DNA of 64,000 nt, taken from the NCBI GenBank assembly GCA_963835705.1, contig CAWIGR010000009.1:6446-70445 (forward strand). The letters are read 5' to 3'. A program made the translations under genes and the position numbers. Source of the DNA: JACVRW01 sp963835705 (GTDB lineage: Bacteria > Actinomycetota > Thermoleophilia > Solirubrobacterales > Thermoleophilaceae). This document shows positions 26,675 to 34,889 of the stretch, one piece after another. Position 1 is the stretch's first letter. Each line of letters opens with the position of its first letter. The notes under the pieces are model-generated. The model was not told the DNA's origin and made no database searches. It saw only the letters and a list, made by a program, of their open reading frames with translations.

Positions 26675-26724
26675 GAGTGTGGGCCCTTCTGGCCACCGTA
26701 TGGGGGCTTTTGAGGGCCCACACT
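26675..26724. repeat. 50-base hairpin repeat, copy 1
   Basis: A 50-base sequence identical to 45210-45259. It starts GAGTGTGGGCCCTTCTGGCC. The arms AGTGTGGGCCCT and AGGGCCCACACT are a perfect 12-base inverted repeat around a 25-base loop that contains GGGGGCTTTTG. It lies in the gap between rimI and tsaD, 41 bases upstream of the tsaD start. See the finding on this element. Confidence 0.9.
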
Positions 26725-26737
26725 GGTCCGTGTACGT

Positions 26738-27199
26738 TCACGCCGTGGCGCGGTCCGGCACCGTCCGCCACATGATGAGCGCGTCCTCGCGGTTGTCGTG
26801 GTAGTAGGCGCGGCGGCGCCCGGCGGCCCGGAAGTCGAAGCGCTCGTACAGCCGGATGGCGGAATCGTTCGAGGTGCGGACCTCGAGCGTGTACTGCTCG
26901 TTCGGCTTGTCTGCCATGTCGAACAGTCGCTCCAGCAGCGTGGTGGCGATGCCCTGCCGCAGCAGCCGGTCGTCGACCGCGATGTTCATGAGGTGCCAGA
27001 CGGTGTCGTAGCGTGAGCACACCAGGTAGCCCACGATCCGGTCGTCGATCAGCGCCGCCAGGCAGATCCCTGACGGCTTCGACAGCTCGAGCACGAACAT
27101 CGCGAGCGACCACGGGGTCGGGAAGGCGCGCCGCTCGATCGCGATCACCTGCGGAAGGTCCGCGTAGGTCAGGCGCCGGATGTCCAGGTCCAGGGTCAC
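26738..27199 (-). CDS. rimI: Ribosomal protein N-acetyltransferase RimI
   Basis: 153 residues, a GNAT acetyltransferase: IRRLTYADLPQVIAIERRAF, then MNIAVDDRLLRQGIATTLLE (the acetyl-CoA loop RQGIA in place of the usual R/Q-x-x-G-x-G/A), and LEVRTSNDSAIRLYERFDFR with conserved Asn-x-x-Ala-x-x-Leu-Tyr. RimI acetylates the N-terminus of ribosomal protein S18. It is often coded with tsaB, as here, where its start overlaps the tsaB stop by four bases. Confidence 0.94.
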   Translation of the reverse strand: MTLDLDIRRLTYADLPQVIAIERRAFPTPWSLAMFVLELSKPSGICLAALIDDRIVGYLVCSRYDTVWHLMNIAVDDRLLRQGIATTLLERLFDMADKPNEQYTLEVRTSNDSAIRLYERFDFRAAGRRRAYYHDNREDALIMWRTVPDRATA

Positions 27200-27864
27200 T
27201 GTGGCTTCGCGTCTGGGGCTCTGAGGTAGTCGGGGAGAACGGCCTGCGGAGCGACGCCTGGCACGCCGGCCGCGAGGCGGCAGATGTGCAGTGCGCGAAC
27301 GACGTGGGAGCCCGATTCATCGGGCAGGACGCGTATCCCGGCCGCCTCGAGCACCCCTCGAAATCGTACCGAGCCGTCACCCGCCGCCACCGGCCTGACG
27401 CCGTCCGCGCGGAGTCGCTGCGCGATCGACTCGGGCGCCTCGGCGACCGGGCCCCACAGCGGCTCCTCGCCGAGGCCGTGCAGCGCCCCGAACAGCTCAC
27501 CCCGCTTGGCGTCGATCAGCGGAAGCCGCAGCTCCGCATCGATCCCGGCGGCGAGCGCGGCCAGCGACGACACGGGCCGCAACTGCAGGCCGCTCGCGCT
27601 CGCCAGCGCCCGCGCGGTGGCGATGCCGATCCTCAGGCCCGTGAACGTGCCCGGCCCCACGCCGACGGCCACGGCTTCCAGGTCGGCGTAGCCGAGCCCG
27701 GCCCGCTCCATCACGGTTGCCACCGCCGGCATCAGCTCGCGCGCATGCGCGGGACGCGCCGCGAGGGCGGCCGGCTCGGGCGCGATCTCGAAGACCTCGC
27801 CGTCGTCCCGCAGGACGCAGGCGGCGCTGGCCGCGGTGGAGGTGTCGAGCCCGAGCAGGCTCAC
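27196..27864 (-). CDS. tsaB: tRNA threonylcarbamoyladenosine biosynthesis protein TsaB
   Basis: 222 residues from GTG at 27864. SLLGLDTSTAASAACVLRDD, then HARELMPAVATVMERAG and AVGVGPGTFTGLRIGIATAR are typical for TsaB, an inactive paralogue of TsaD that serves as its partner. It overlaps both tsaE upstream and rimI downstream by four bases, giving a translationally coupled operon. Confidence 0.94.
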   Translation of the reverse strand: MSLLGLDTSTAASAACVLRDDGEVFEIAPEPAALAARPAHARELMPAVATVMERAGLGYADLEAVAVGVGPGTFTGLRIGIATARALASASGLQLRPVSSLAALAAGIDAELRLPLIDAKRGELFGALHGLGEEPLWGPVAEAPESIAQRLRADGVRPVAAGDGSVRFRGVLEAAGIRVLPDESGSHVVRALHICRLAAGVPGVAPQAVLPDYLRAPDAKPQ

Positions 27865-28268
27865 GCGATCGTGATACGGCGCCGGTCGCCGCCCAGATGC
27901 TCCAGCAGCACCCTGGCGGCCACGTGTTCGAAGGCGGGCTCGCCGGCCGGCGGCCACTCGACGAAGGCGATCCGGTCCGCCGTCAGGTAGTCCTCCAGCA
28001 GGGCCGGATCCTCGGCCGCGAGCGGGCCGAGGCGGTACAGGTCGAGGTGCGCGACCTCCGGCTCGCCGCCGAGCACGTGCCCGATGGTGAAGGTCGGGCT
28101 GGTGACGGGACCGTCGACCCCGAGCGCTCTGCAGGCGCCGCGCACGAAGGTCGTCTTGCCGCTGCCGAGCTCGCCGCTCACCAGGACCACGTCACCGGCG
28201 GCGAGCCGGCCGGCCAGGTCGGCGCCGGCGCTCTCGGTCTGCTGCGGCGAGGACGTCTCGAGCGTCAT
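27861..28268 (-). CDS. tsaE: tRNA threonylcarbamoyladenosine biosynthesis ATPase TsaE
   Basis: 135 residues. Walker A VSGELGSGKTTFVRGACRAL, then GPVTSPTFTIGHVL and the Walker B-like VAHLDLYRLGPLAAEDPALL, and IAFVEWPPAGE. TsaE uses ATP to reset the TsaBD complex after each round of modification. Its start is 14 bases after the stop of the uracil-DNA glycosylase gene. Confidence 0.95.
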   Translation of the reverse strand: MTLETSSPQQTESAGADLAGRLAAGDVVLVSGELGSGKTTFVRGACRALGVDGPVTSPTFTIGHVLGGEPEVAHLDLYRLGPLAAEDPALLEDYLTADRIAFVEWPPAGEPAFEHVAARVLLEHLGGDRRRITIA

Positions 28269-28281
28269 GCGTGTTCGGCTT

Positions 28282-28965
28282 CTAGCCGAACAGGTCCATC
28301 TGCGGCGGTGCGGGCCCCGGCTCGGCGGCGCCCACCGCGGCCGCGACGGGCGCCACAGCGCCGATCGGCACCGGCGGCGGCTCCTCGAGCAGCGCCGGGA
28401 GCTTCGCGAAGTCCCCGCGCAGCTCCTCGAGCGTTCGCGTGCTCCTCAGCGCCGCGGCGGGGTGGTAGATCGGGAGGACGCGCACGGTCCGCCCGCCGAG
28501 CTCGTGTACCTGGGGGCGCCCGTGCACGCCGGTGATGCCCCGCTGCGAGCGGGTCAGCAGCTTGGTGGCGAAGTTGCCGAGCGTGCAGATCACCTTGGGC
28601 TCGATCAGCTCGATCTTGCGATGTAGGTAGGGCTTGCACGTCTCGATCTCGTCCGGCTGCGGGTCGCGGTTGCCCGGCGGACGGCACAGCAGGACGTTCG
28701 TGATGAAGACGTCCGACCGCTGGAGCCCGACCTCCTCCAGCAGCTGGTCGAGCAGCTTGCCCGCCCGGCCCACGAAGGGCAGCCCCTGGAGGTCCTCGTG
28801 CATGCCCGGCGCCTCGCCGACGAACATCAGGTCGGCGTTCGCGTTGCCCGACCCGAACACGACCTTGGTCCTGCCCTGATGAAGCGGGCACCGCAGGCAA
28901 CCCGAGGCTTCATGGAAGAGCTCGACCAAGTCCGCGCGGCGCTCCTCTGCGCTGCGTGACTGCAT
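28282..28965 (-). CDS. Uracil-DNA glycosylase, family 4
   Basis: 227 residues. The iron-sulphur ligands begin with the pair in CLRCPLHQGRTKVVFGSGN. LMFVGEAPGMHEDLQGLPFV contains the family 4 GEAPG active-site motif. Also FVGRAGKLLDQLLEEVGLQR, ITNVLLCRPPGNRDPQPDEI and the substrate-pinning HPAAALR. It removes uracil from deaminated DNA. The last 35 residues are a Pro/Ala-rich tail ending MDLFG, a short motif resembling clamp-binding peptides of other repair enzymes. Confidence 0.93.
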   Translation of the reverse strand: MQSRSAEERRADLVELFHEASGCLRCPLHQGRTKVVFGSGNANADLMFVGEAPGMHEDLQGLPFVGRAGKLLDQLLEEVGLQRSDVFITNVLLCRPPGNRDPQPDEIETCKPYLHRKIELIEPKVICTLGNFATKLLTRSQRGITGVHGRPQVHELGGRTVRVLPIYHPAAALRSTRTLEELRGDFAKLPALLEEPPPVPIGAVAPVAAAVGAAEPGPAPPQMDLFG

Positions 28966-29059
28966 TGCCCAAGCCTAGGGACCAGGGGTGACGGCAACAC
29001 ACCCTGGGTATCCTTGGATGGCCGGCCGCTACCGGCCGTCGGAGTGGACCGGCAGGGGT

Positions 29060-29901
29060 ATGCACCCGACCAGCGACAGCTTCACCCACGCCCGATCGGG
29101 CGAGCTTGGCGACTTCCGCCTGGGCGTCGTCGGCGCGGGCCGGCTCGGCACCGCGCTGGCCGCCGCGCTGCGCGAGGCGGGCGTACGCCTGGAGGGCCCG
29201 GCAGGCCGTGGCCAGGTGCCCCGCGGCTGCGACGCCATCGTGCTCTGCGTGCCCGACGCCGAGATCCCGGCGGCGGCCGCGACGGTGGCGGGCGCCGCGC
29301 CGCTCGTGGGGCACACCAGCGGAGCCACGCGGCTGTCGGCGCTGGAGCCGGCGGGCGGGGCGGCCTTCGGGCTGCATCCGCTGCAGACGTTCCCCGAGCC
29401 GGTTCCTTCCTCCGTCGCGGGGCGGACGCCCCCGGAGAGACGGCCCGGTCCGGCGCGATGGCCGCCTTCGCCGGAGCCGGCTGCGCCGTCGCCGGGACCA
29501 CCCCCGAGGCGCTCGCCTTCGCCGGCCGGCTCGCGCGGGTGCTCGGCATGACCGCCTTCGAGATCGACGACGAGGGCCGCGCCGCCTACCACGCGGCGGC
29601 CTCGGTCGCCTCCAACTTCACCGTGACCCTGCTCGCCGCCGCCGAGCGGATCGCCGCCGGCGCCGGCCTCGCCCCGCACGAAGCGCGCGCGCTCCTGGCG
29701 CCGCTCGTGCGCCGCACCGTCGAGAGCGTCGCCGAGCTCGACCCCGAGCGCGCCCTCACGGGCCCGGTCGCGCGCGGCGACCACGTCACCGTCGAGGCGC
29801 AGCGCCGCGCTCTGGAGGACGCCGCCCCCGAGCTGCTCGAGCTCTTCGACGAGCTCGTCCGGCATACCCGCACGCTCGCCGGGCACGAGGTGACCGCGTG
29901 A
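29060..29901 (+). CDS. Rossmann-like/DUF2520 dehydrogenase, one frameshift
   Basis: RLGVVGAGRLGTALAAALRE is the NAD(P)-binding start, and DAIVLCVPDAEIPAAAATVA and GLHPLQTFPEP follow. The frame then breaks between about 29415 and 29450. In another frame FAGAGCAVAGTTPEALAFAG and the DUF2520 helical domain (YHAAASVASNFTVTLLAAAE) continue to TGA at 29899. One base too few accounts for it. ATG at 29060 was chosen as nearest to the conserved start. An in-frame ATG exists at 28988. The family resembles ketopantoate reductase and commonly lies beside panC, as here (GTGA overlap), so a role in pantothenate synthesis is plausible, not shown. Confidence 0.82.
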
Positions 29902-30755
29902 GGACGGTTCGGACGGTCAGAGGGCTGCGCGAGGCGCTCGCGCCCGAGCGGCGCGCGGGCCGCAGCATCGGCCTGGTGCCGACGATGGGCGCCTTCCACG
30001 GCGGCCACCTGTCGCTGATCCGCCGCGCGCGCGAGCAGTGCGACGTGGTCGTCGTCTCCCTCTTCGTCAACCCGGCCCAGTTCGCCCCCGGCGAGGACCT
30101 CGAGGGCTACCCGCGCGACGAGGCGCGCGACGCCGAGCTTGCAGAGGCCGAGGGCGTGGACGTGCTGTTCGCGCCGCCGGCCGAGGAGGTCTATCCGCAC
30201 GGGTTCGCGACGACCGTGAGAGTGGGCGACCTCACCGACGTGCTGGAGGGCGCCTCCGGCCAGCGCGGCTCCGCCCATTTCGCCGGCGTCACCACGGTGG
30301 TCGCCAAGCTCTTCAACATGGCGGCGCCGGACGTCGCCTACTTCGGCCAGAAGGATGCCCAGCAGGCGCTCGTGATCCGCAGGCTGGTGCGCGACCTCGA
30401 CATGCCGTTGCGGATCGAGGTCTGCCCCACCATCCGCGATGGCGACGGGCTGGCGCTCTCGTCGCGCAACGCCTACCTCTCGGCGGACGACCGCCGGCGC
30501 GCGCTCGGACTGAGCCGCGCCCTGCGCGCGGCCGAGGCCACGGTCGAGTCCGGCCAGATCGACGCCAAGGCCGTGCTCGACGCGGCCCGCGGCGAGCTCG
30601 ACGCCCATGGCATCGAGCCGGACTACCTGGAGCTCCGCTCCGCCACAGATCTCTCACCGGTCGAGCGCGTGAACGGCTCGACCCTGCTCGCCGTGGCGGC
30701 CCGGGTGGGCCGCGCGCGGCTTATCGACAACATCGTCCTTGGAGGAACGAGATGA
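29898..30755 (+). CDS. panC: Pantothenate synthetase
   Basis: 285 residues from GTG at 29898. ATP-site IGLVPTMGAFHGGHLSLIRR, then VVVSLFVNPAQFAPGEDLEG YPRDE, FAGVTTVVAKLFNMAAPDVA, YFGQKDAQQALVIRRLVRDL, and LALSSRNAYLSADDRRRA. It joins pantoate and beta-alanine with ATP to give pantothenate, the precursor of CoA. It overlaps the DUF2520 gene and panB by four bases each. Confidence 0.96.
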   Translation: MRTVRTVRGLREALAPERRAGRSIGLVPTMGAFHGGHLSLIRRAREQCDVVVVSLFVNPAQFAPGEDLEGYPRDEARDAELAEAEGVDVLFAPPAEEVYPHGFATTVRVGDLTDVLEGASGQRGSAHFAGVTTVVAKLFNMAAPDVAYFGQKDAQQALVIRRLVRDLDMPLRIEVCPTIRDGDGLALSSRNAYLSADDRRRALGLSRALRAAEATVESGQIDAKAVLDAARGELDAHGIEPDYLELRSATDLSPVERVNGSTLLAVAARVGRARLIDNIVLGGTR

Positions 30756-31654
30756 GCCAACGTCCCATCCAGCCACCGGCCATCAGCCTGACCAAGCTCG
30801 GCGAGAAGAAGGCGCTGGGCGAGCCGATCGCGATGGTCACGGCGTACGACTACCCGAGCGCCCAGGTGGCCGAGGCGGCCGGCGTGGACGTGGTCCTCGT
30901 GGGCGACTCCGGCGCCATGACCGTGCTCGGGTACCCCTCCACGCTCCCTGTCACGCTCGACGAGCTGCTCATGCTCGCCGCCGCCGTGCGGCGCGGCCTC
31001 TCGACGCCGCTGCTGGTGGGCGACATGCCGTTCGGCTCCTACGAGGCCTCGAACGAGCTCGCGGTCTGCAACGCACAGCGCTTTGTCAAGGAGGCGGGCG
31101 TGGACGCCGTCAAGCTCGAGCGCGGCGGCAGCTCGGTGGAGCGCACCCGCGCGATCGTGGCGTCCGGAATCCCGGTGATGGGCCACGTGGGGCTCACGCC
31201 TCAGAACGCGACCGCGCTGGGCGGCTACCGCTCGCAGGGGCGCACGGCCGAGCGGGCGCTCGAGGTCATGCACGACGCCGTCGGCCTGCAGGAGGCGGGC
31301 GCCTTCTCGATCGTGTTCGAGGCCATCCCCACCCCGCTCACCCAGGTGATCATGCCGCGCATGCGGATACCCGTGATCGGGATCGGCGCCGGCGCCGCCA
31401 CCGACGGGCAGGTGCTCGTCTACCACGACCTGCTCGGGATCTACACCGGGCACCTGGCGCGATTCGTCAAGCAATACGCGAACGTCCGCGAGCAGATGAT
31501 CGAAGGCGTGAAGGCGTTCACGGACGACGTGCGGGCGCGCCGCTACCCCGAGCCCGAGCACGAGTACACCATGGCGCCCGACGAGCTCGAGCGGCTGCAC
31601 GCGATGATCGGCGAGGGCACGGGCGAGCCGTTCACGGGCGGCCTCTCGCTCTGA
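30752..31654 (+). CDS. panB: 3-methyl-2-oxobutanoate hydroxymethyltransferase
   Basis: 300 residues, ATG at 30752 with GGAGG seven bases upstream. AMVTAYDYPSAQVAEAAGVD, the Mg-binding VVLVGDSGAMTVLGYPSTLP, LLVGDMPFGSYEASNELAVC, and GIPVMGHVGLTPQNATALGG match PanB. It makes ketopantoate from 2-oxoisovalerate and methylene-tetrahydrofolate. Organised with DUF2520 and panC as one pantothenate operon. Confidence 0.96.
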   Translation: MSQRPIQPPAISLTKLGEKKALGEPIAMVTAYDYPSAQVAEAAGVDVVLVGDSGAMTVLGYPSTLPVTLDELLMLAAAVRRGLSTPLLVGDMPFGSYEASNELAVCNAQRFVKEAGVDAVKLERGGSSVERTRAIVASGIPVMGHVGLTPQNATALGGYRSQGRTAERALEVMHDAVGLQEAGAFSIVFEAIPTPLTQVIMPRMRIPVIGIGAGAATDGQVLVYHDLLGIYTGHLARFVKQYANVREQMIEGVKAFTDDVRARRYPEPEHEYTMAPDELERLHAMIGEGTGEPFTGGLSL

Positions 31655-31659
31655 CTGCG

Positions 31660-32076
31660 GTGGCGGTCCACACCGGGCAGCTGCGCTTCTCCACCCAGGG
31701 GAACGGCGACGTGATCGACCTGACCGCGGGAGTGGAGAGCGTGCTCGAGTCCTCCGGGGTGCAGAGCGGCATGGTGTCGGTGTTCGTGCCCGGGTCGACC
31801 GCCGCGGTCACGGCGATGGAGCACGAGCCCGGCGGCGTGAAGGACCTGCGCGCGGCGCTCGAGCGGCTGGTGCCGGCCGAGGGCGACTACGAGCACAACC
31901 GCCTGAACCACGACACCAATTCGCACGCCCACATCCGGGCGGCGATCGTGGGCCCGTCGGAGACCGTGCCGGTGCGTGGCGGCCGCCTCGGGCTCGGCAC
32001 CTGGCAGCAGCTCGTGCTGGTCGACTTCGACGATCGCCCGCGGCAGCGCACGGTAGTCGTGCAGGTGATCGCCTGA
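31660..32076 (+). CDS. YjbQ/UPF0047 family protein
   Basis: 138 residues from GTG at 31660, five bases after panB. QGNGDVIDLTAGVESVLESS, the Gly-rich VFVPGSTAAVTAMEHEPG, then NHDTNSHAHIRAAIVGPSET VPV and the end GTWQQLVLVDFDDRPRQRTV match the family, known for three metal-binding His/Asp/Glu residues. Members have weak thiamine-phosphate synthase activity, but the biological role is unsettled. Probably last gene of the pantothenate operon. Confidence 0.9.
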   Translation: MAVHTGQLRFSTQGNGDVIDLTAGVESVLESSGVQSGMVSVFVPGSTAAVTAMEHEPGGVKDLRAALERLVPAEGDYEHNRLNHDTNSHAHIRAAIVGPSETVPVRGGRLGLGTWQQLVLVDFDDRPRQRTVVVQVIA

Positions 32077-32147
32077 CGCCGGCGTAATTCAGCGCTCCCC
32101 CGGCGGTTGGACGGGCGTCAACCCACTCGTTCCGAAGGGAGCCCCAC

Positions 32148-32877
32148 ATGTCTCGCATCGCTTTCCGCCGCCCGTCCGCCTCGCTGGTCATCGCCAGCCT
32201 CGCCCTGTTCGTTGCGCTCGGCGGGGTCGGCTACGCGGCCGCGACCATCGGCAGCGGCGCCGTCATCGACAACTCGCTCAAGAGCAAGGACGTCCGCAAC
32301 AACGACCTGCGCGGCAAGGACGTGCGCACCAACACGCTCAAGGGCGCCGACGTCGACGAGTCGAGCCTCGCCAAGGTGCCGAGCGCGGCGAACGCCGACA
32401 GCGCCGCCACCGCCGCGCATGCCGCAGACCGCCGACAACGCGACCAACGCCGCGAACGCCGACACCGTCGGCGGGATCGGGCCGGACGCGCTGACGATCG
32501 GCCGCTCGGACCTCGGCGGCTGCGAGCCGGGCGCCGCGTTCACCAACTGCGCCTCCGTCGTTCTCCCGATGGCGCGTGCCGGCCGGGTGCTGGTGACGGC
32601 GGGCGGCCAGTGGCACAGCGACGAGCCCGCCGGCACGTCCGTCCGAGGCCTGTGCCGGATCAACCTCGACGGCGGCGCGTTCACCTCGCCCACGGAGGAG
32701 GGCTCGCTCTCGCAGCAGACCGACGGCAACCAGGAGCAGGCCCTCTCGGGGATCACGCTCGTGACCGGTGTGCTGCCGGCCGGCAACCACACGTTCACCG
32801 TCGCCTGCAGCGACGACGTCGGCGACATGGACTTCACCGACGTCCGCCTCTCCGCCGTGCTCCTCGGCTCTTCGTAG
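32148..32877 (+). CDS. Secreted/anchored repeat protein A, one frameshift
   Basis: ATG at 32148 with AAGGGAG ten bases upstream. N-terminal hydrophobic anchor (SLVIASLALFVALGGVGYAA) followed by short repeats with alternating polar and hydrophobic residues (SLKSKDVRNNDLRGKDVRTN, then TLKGADVDESSL), resembling pentapeptide-type turns. The frame breaks at about 32423. The other frame continues with QTADNATNAANADTVGGIGP and a C-terminal beta-rich domain with two Cys pairs (GGCEPGAAFTNCASVVLPMA, GLCRINLDGG, FTVACSDDVGD). Removing one base gives 242 residues. This architecture is common and multi-copy in Thermoleophilia. Function unknown. Confidence 0.72.
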
Positions 32878-32889
32878 ACGAGGAAGCAA

Positions 32890-32939
32890 CTTCGGGGCAT
32901 GGAATTGGTTCTTCTCGACGCCAACTCCATGCCCCGAAG
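32890..32939. terminator. Long 19-base-stem hairpin between the paralogous genes
   Basis: CTTCGGGGCATGGAATTGG (32890-32908) pairs with CCAACTCCATGCCCCGAAG (32921-32939) in 18 Watson-Crick pairs and one G-T pair, around a 12-base loop. It starts 13 bases after the stop of protein A and ends 11 bases before the ATG of protein B. No U-tract follows, so it may act as a strong transcription barrier or as an RNA structure placed just before the ribosome site (GGGGAGG) of the next gene. Confidence 0.6.
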
Positions 32940-32950
32940 GGGAGGTTTCG

Positions 32951-33487
32951 ATGTTCCGACGTTTGTTGCCGTCGCCCGCCATGGTCGTGGCGGTCGTGGC
33001 GCTGATCATGTCGCTCGGCGGCTCCGCCTACGCCCTCGTTGTCACCGGTAAGCAGATCCGCAACAACACGGTGACCGCCAAGGACATCCGCCAGCGCTCG
33101 CTCACCGGGAACGACATCCGCAGGGACAAGCTCGGCGGCGGGACGATCAAGGAGTCCTCGCTCGGGCCGGTGGGCACGGCCTTCATCGCCCACGGCGGCG
33201 CCCGCTACGCGGTCGTGAACGGAGGCGGCCAGCTGGCCCGCGGCCGTGACATCAGCTCGGTGGCCCGCACCGGCGACGGCCGCTATCAGGTGATCTTCAA
33301 CGCGGACATCCGCGGCTGCGCCTACTTCGCCACGGTCGGCGACGCGAGCGCCGCGGCCCCCCCGCAGAACAGCCAGATCAGCGTCAGCTCGCTGGGATCG
33401 AACGTGAACGGCGTCGCGGTCCGGACGGAGAACGGCAACAACGGCGCCGAGGCGGACCGCCCGTTCCATCTGATCGTCATGTGCTGA
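32951..33487 (+). CDS. Secreted/anchored repeat protein B
   Basis: 178 residues. The same design as its neighbour: N-terminal anchor MVVAVVALIMSLGGSAYALV, then short repeats (KQIRNNTVTAKDIRQRSLTG NDIRRDKL), then a small beta-rich domain (GDGRYQVIFNADIRGCAYFA, ending RPFHLIVMC) with two cysteines. RBS GGGGAGG lies eight bases before the ATG. A tandem paralogue of protein A but shorter. The last 11 bases overlap the convergent acyltransferase. Function unknown, probably at the cell surface. Confidence 0.8.
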   Translation: MFRRLLPSPAMVVAVVALIMSLGGSAYALVVTGKQIRNNTVTAKDIRQRSLTGNDIRRDKLGGGTIKESSLGPVGTAFIAHGGARYAVVNGGGQLARGRDISSVARTGDGRYQVIFNADIRGCAYFATVGDASAAAPPQNSQISVSSLGSNVNGVAVRTENGNNGAEADRPFHLIVMC

Positions 33488-34067
33488 TCCGCTCGGGATA
33501 CTCGATCCGGCGCAGCACACGAGCGGGCACTCCCGCCGCCAGGGAGAACGGCGGGATGTCCGCCGTGACGACGCTGTTCGCGCCGACCACCGAGCGCTCC
33601 CCCACGGTCACGCCGCTGGTGATCACGACGTTCGCGCCGCACCAGACGTTGTCGCCGACCCGGGTCGGCCCCTTGCTCGAGAACCCTTGCCAGGGCACGG
33701 GCCGGTCCGGGTCGTCGAAGCGGTGATTCCCGTCGGTGACGAAGCAGCCGTTGGCGAACATGCAGTGGTCGCCGATCTCGACGAGGTCGACGGCGGCGAC
33801 CATCACCCCGATGTTGAGGAACGTGCCGGAGCCGATCCGAAGGCGCGCCTCGCCGGGCGCGGTGAGCCACACGTGCGGCTCGAGCAACGTGTGCTCGCCC
33901 ACCTCGAGCCGGCCCTCGCGAAAGGCCGCGAGCACGTTGCCGTGGACGGGCCAGCGGACGAAGGCGCGCCGGCGCGCGAACTCGCGGTGGATGCTGAAGC
34001 GGTTCCACGGCAGCGCGTTGACCTCGTACCAGCGCCACTTCTGCCACCAGAGGCGGGCGTTCGACAC
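33477..34067 (-). CDS. Hexapeptide-repeat acyltransferase
   Basis: About 196 residues from GTG at 34067 (frame is open further upstream, but codon bias falls). The left-handed beta helix is visible as hexapeptide turns: LRIGSGTFLNIGVMVAAVDL, VEIGDHCMFANGCFVTDGNH, VGDNVWCGANVVITSGVTVG, and SVVGANSVVTADIPPFSLAA. The last part is the typical end of CysE/LacA/WbbJ-type O-acetyltransferases, with the catalytic His in DGNHRF. Acceptor unknown (sugar or lipid in envelope synthesis). The N-terminal segment VSNARLWWQKWRWYEVNALP is characteristic of actinobacterial members. Confidence 0.88.
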   Translation of the reverse strand: MSNARLWWQKWRWYEVNALPWNRFSIHREFARRRAFVRWPVHGNVLAAFREGRLEVGEHTLLEPHVWLTAPGEARLRIGSGTFLNIGVMVAAVDLVEIGDHCMFANGCFVTDGNHRFDDPDRPVPWQGFSSKGPTRVGDNVWCGANVVITSGVTVGERSVVGANSVVTADIPPFSLAAGVPARVLRRIEYPERIST

Positions 34068-34479
34068 AAGCGGCAGGATTTCAGAGCGAGGAGGGGACCG
34101 CCGATTTTGACTGAAGCGATTCGCTCTAAGACCTGGACGGCGCCGAGGATCTCGCCGAACTGCTGGCAGGCAAGGAGCTGCGCCGGGCGCGCGCGGGCGA
34201 GTTCTCGGTACTGCTCCGCGCCCACTACCGCTCGCAGCGCGCCACGCTGGGCGGACCGCTTCGACCGCACCCTGGAGAGGTCCGCCCGGGAGCAGCCCAC
34301 CGCTCCCGGTGACCTGCTCGGTCGGTCTGGTCGACACCACCGAAGCGGCCACCCTGATGGACGTCCGGTGCACGCCCGGCGGCGGATGGAGGTCATCCAG
34401 AAGGTGTGAACGAAGCGCGGCTCCGCCGACCGTCGCCTTCTCCGTGATCCCTCTCTGTTCTGACTTCAGGCGGACGCGG
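34068..34479. other. Gap with possible gene remnants
   Basis: A plus-strand piece from about 34133 reads DLDGAEDLAELLAGKELRRA RAGEFSVLLRAHYRS with good codon bias, then loses frame and stops. Another frame ends VHARRRMEVIQKV at 34407-34409. Neither has a start or a known family. This may be decayed coding DNA at the left edge of the toxin-antitoxin island. Confidence 0.35.
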
Positions 34480-34889
34480 CTACGTCGCGCTCGGATCGAC
34501 CAGTGTCAGTGCTTCGAAGAACCGCCTGTAGAAGCCGCGGTCCCTCGTAAGGAGCCGGTCGGCGGCGCTCGCTGCGTGCGCTCCGATCAGAAAATCGGCC
34601 ATCACCCGGTCGCGAGGGCCTCCTCCATGGCGATACGCCGCCCATGCCTCGCCGGCTGCGAGTGCGGTCGGCGGGTCGAGCGCTGAGAACGTCACTCCCA
34701 GCCGCTTCAGCGCTTCCTCCGCTGCCGCCCGTCTGCGAAAGCCGCTGTGACCTCCGCCCACGCGACTTCGCAAGCCACCACGCTTCCTTCGGCGATGCAG
34801 TCACGGAGCGACTCGCGGGAGCGCTCGCCGAATGCCGGATCCGCCCCGAAGACGTCTATCAGCACGTTGGTGTCGACCGCTGTGATCAG
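34480..34889 (-). CDS. VapC-like PIN toxin (pair 1), one frameshift
   Basis: PIN-domain ribonuclease. The upstream part reads ITAVDTNVLIDVFGADPAFG, with the first catalytic Asp, then EVAWAEVTAAFADG with the conserved Glu. After a shift at about 34738 it continues AAAEEALKRLGVTFSALDPP and MADFLIGAHAASAADRLLTR, DRGFYRRFF, with the last acidic residues. Restoring one G in a G-run rejoins them (136 residues). The only start near the conserved beginning is CTG at 34889, overlapping the antitoxin stop as CTGA. PIN toxins cut RNA. The antitoxin is the AbrB-type gene upstream. Confidence 0.8.

Noticed and set aside
29060..29901. Programmed frameshifting in the DUF2520 gene or uvrA
   Set aside because: No slippery heptamer with a downstream structure was seen, and the breaks occur in unrelated genes, so consensus error is simpler.
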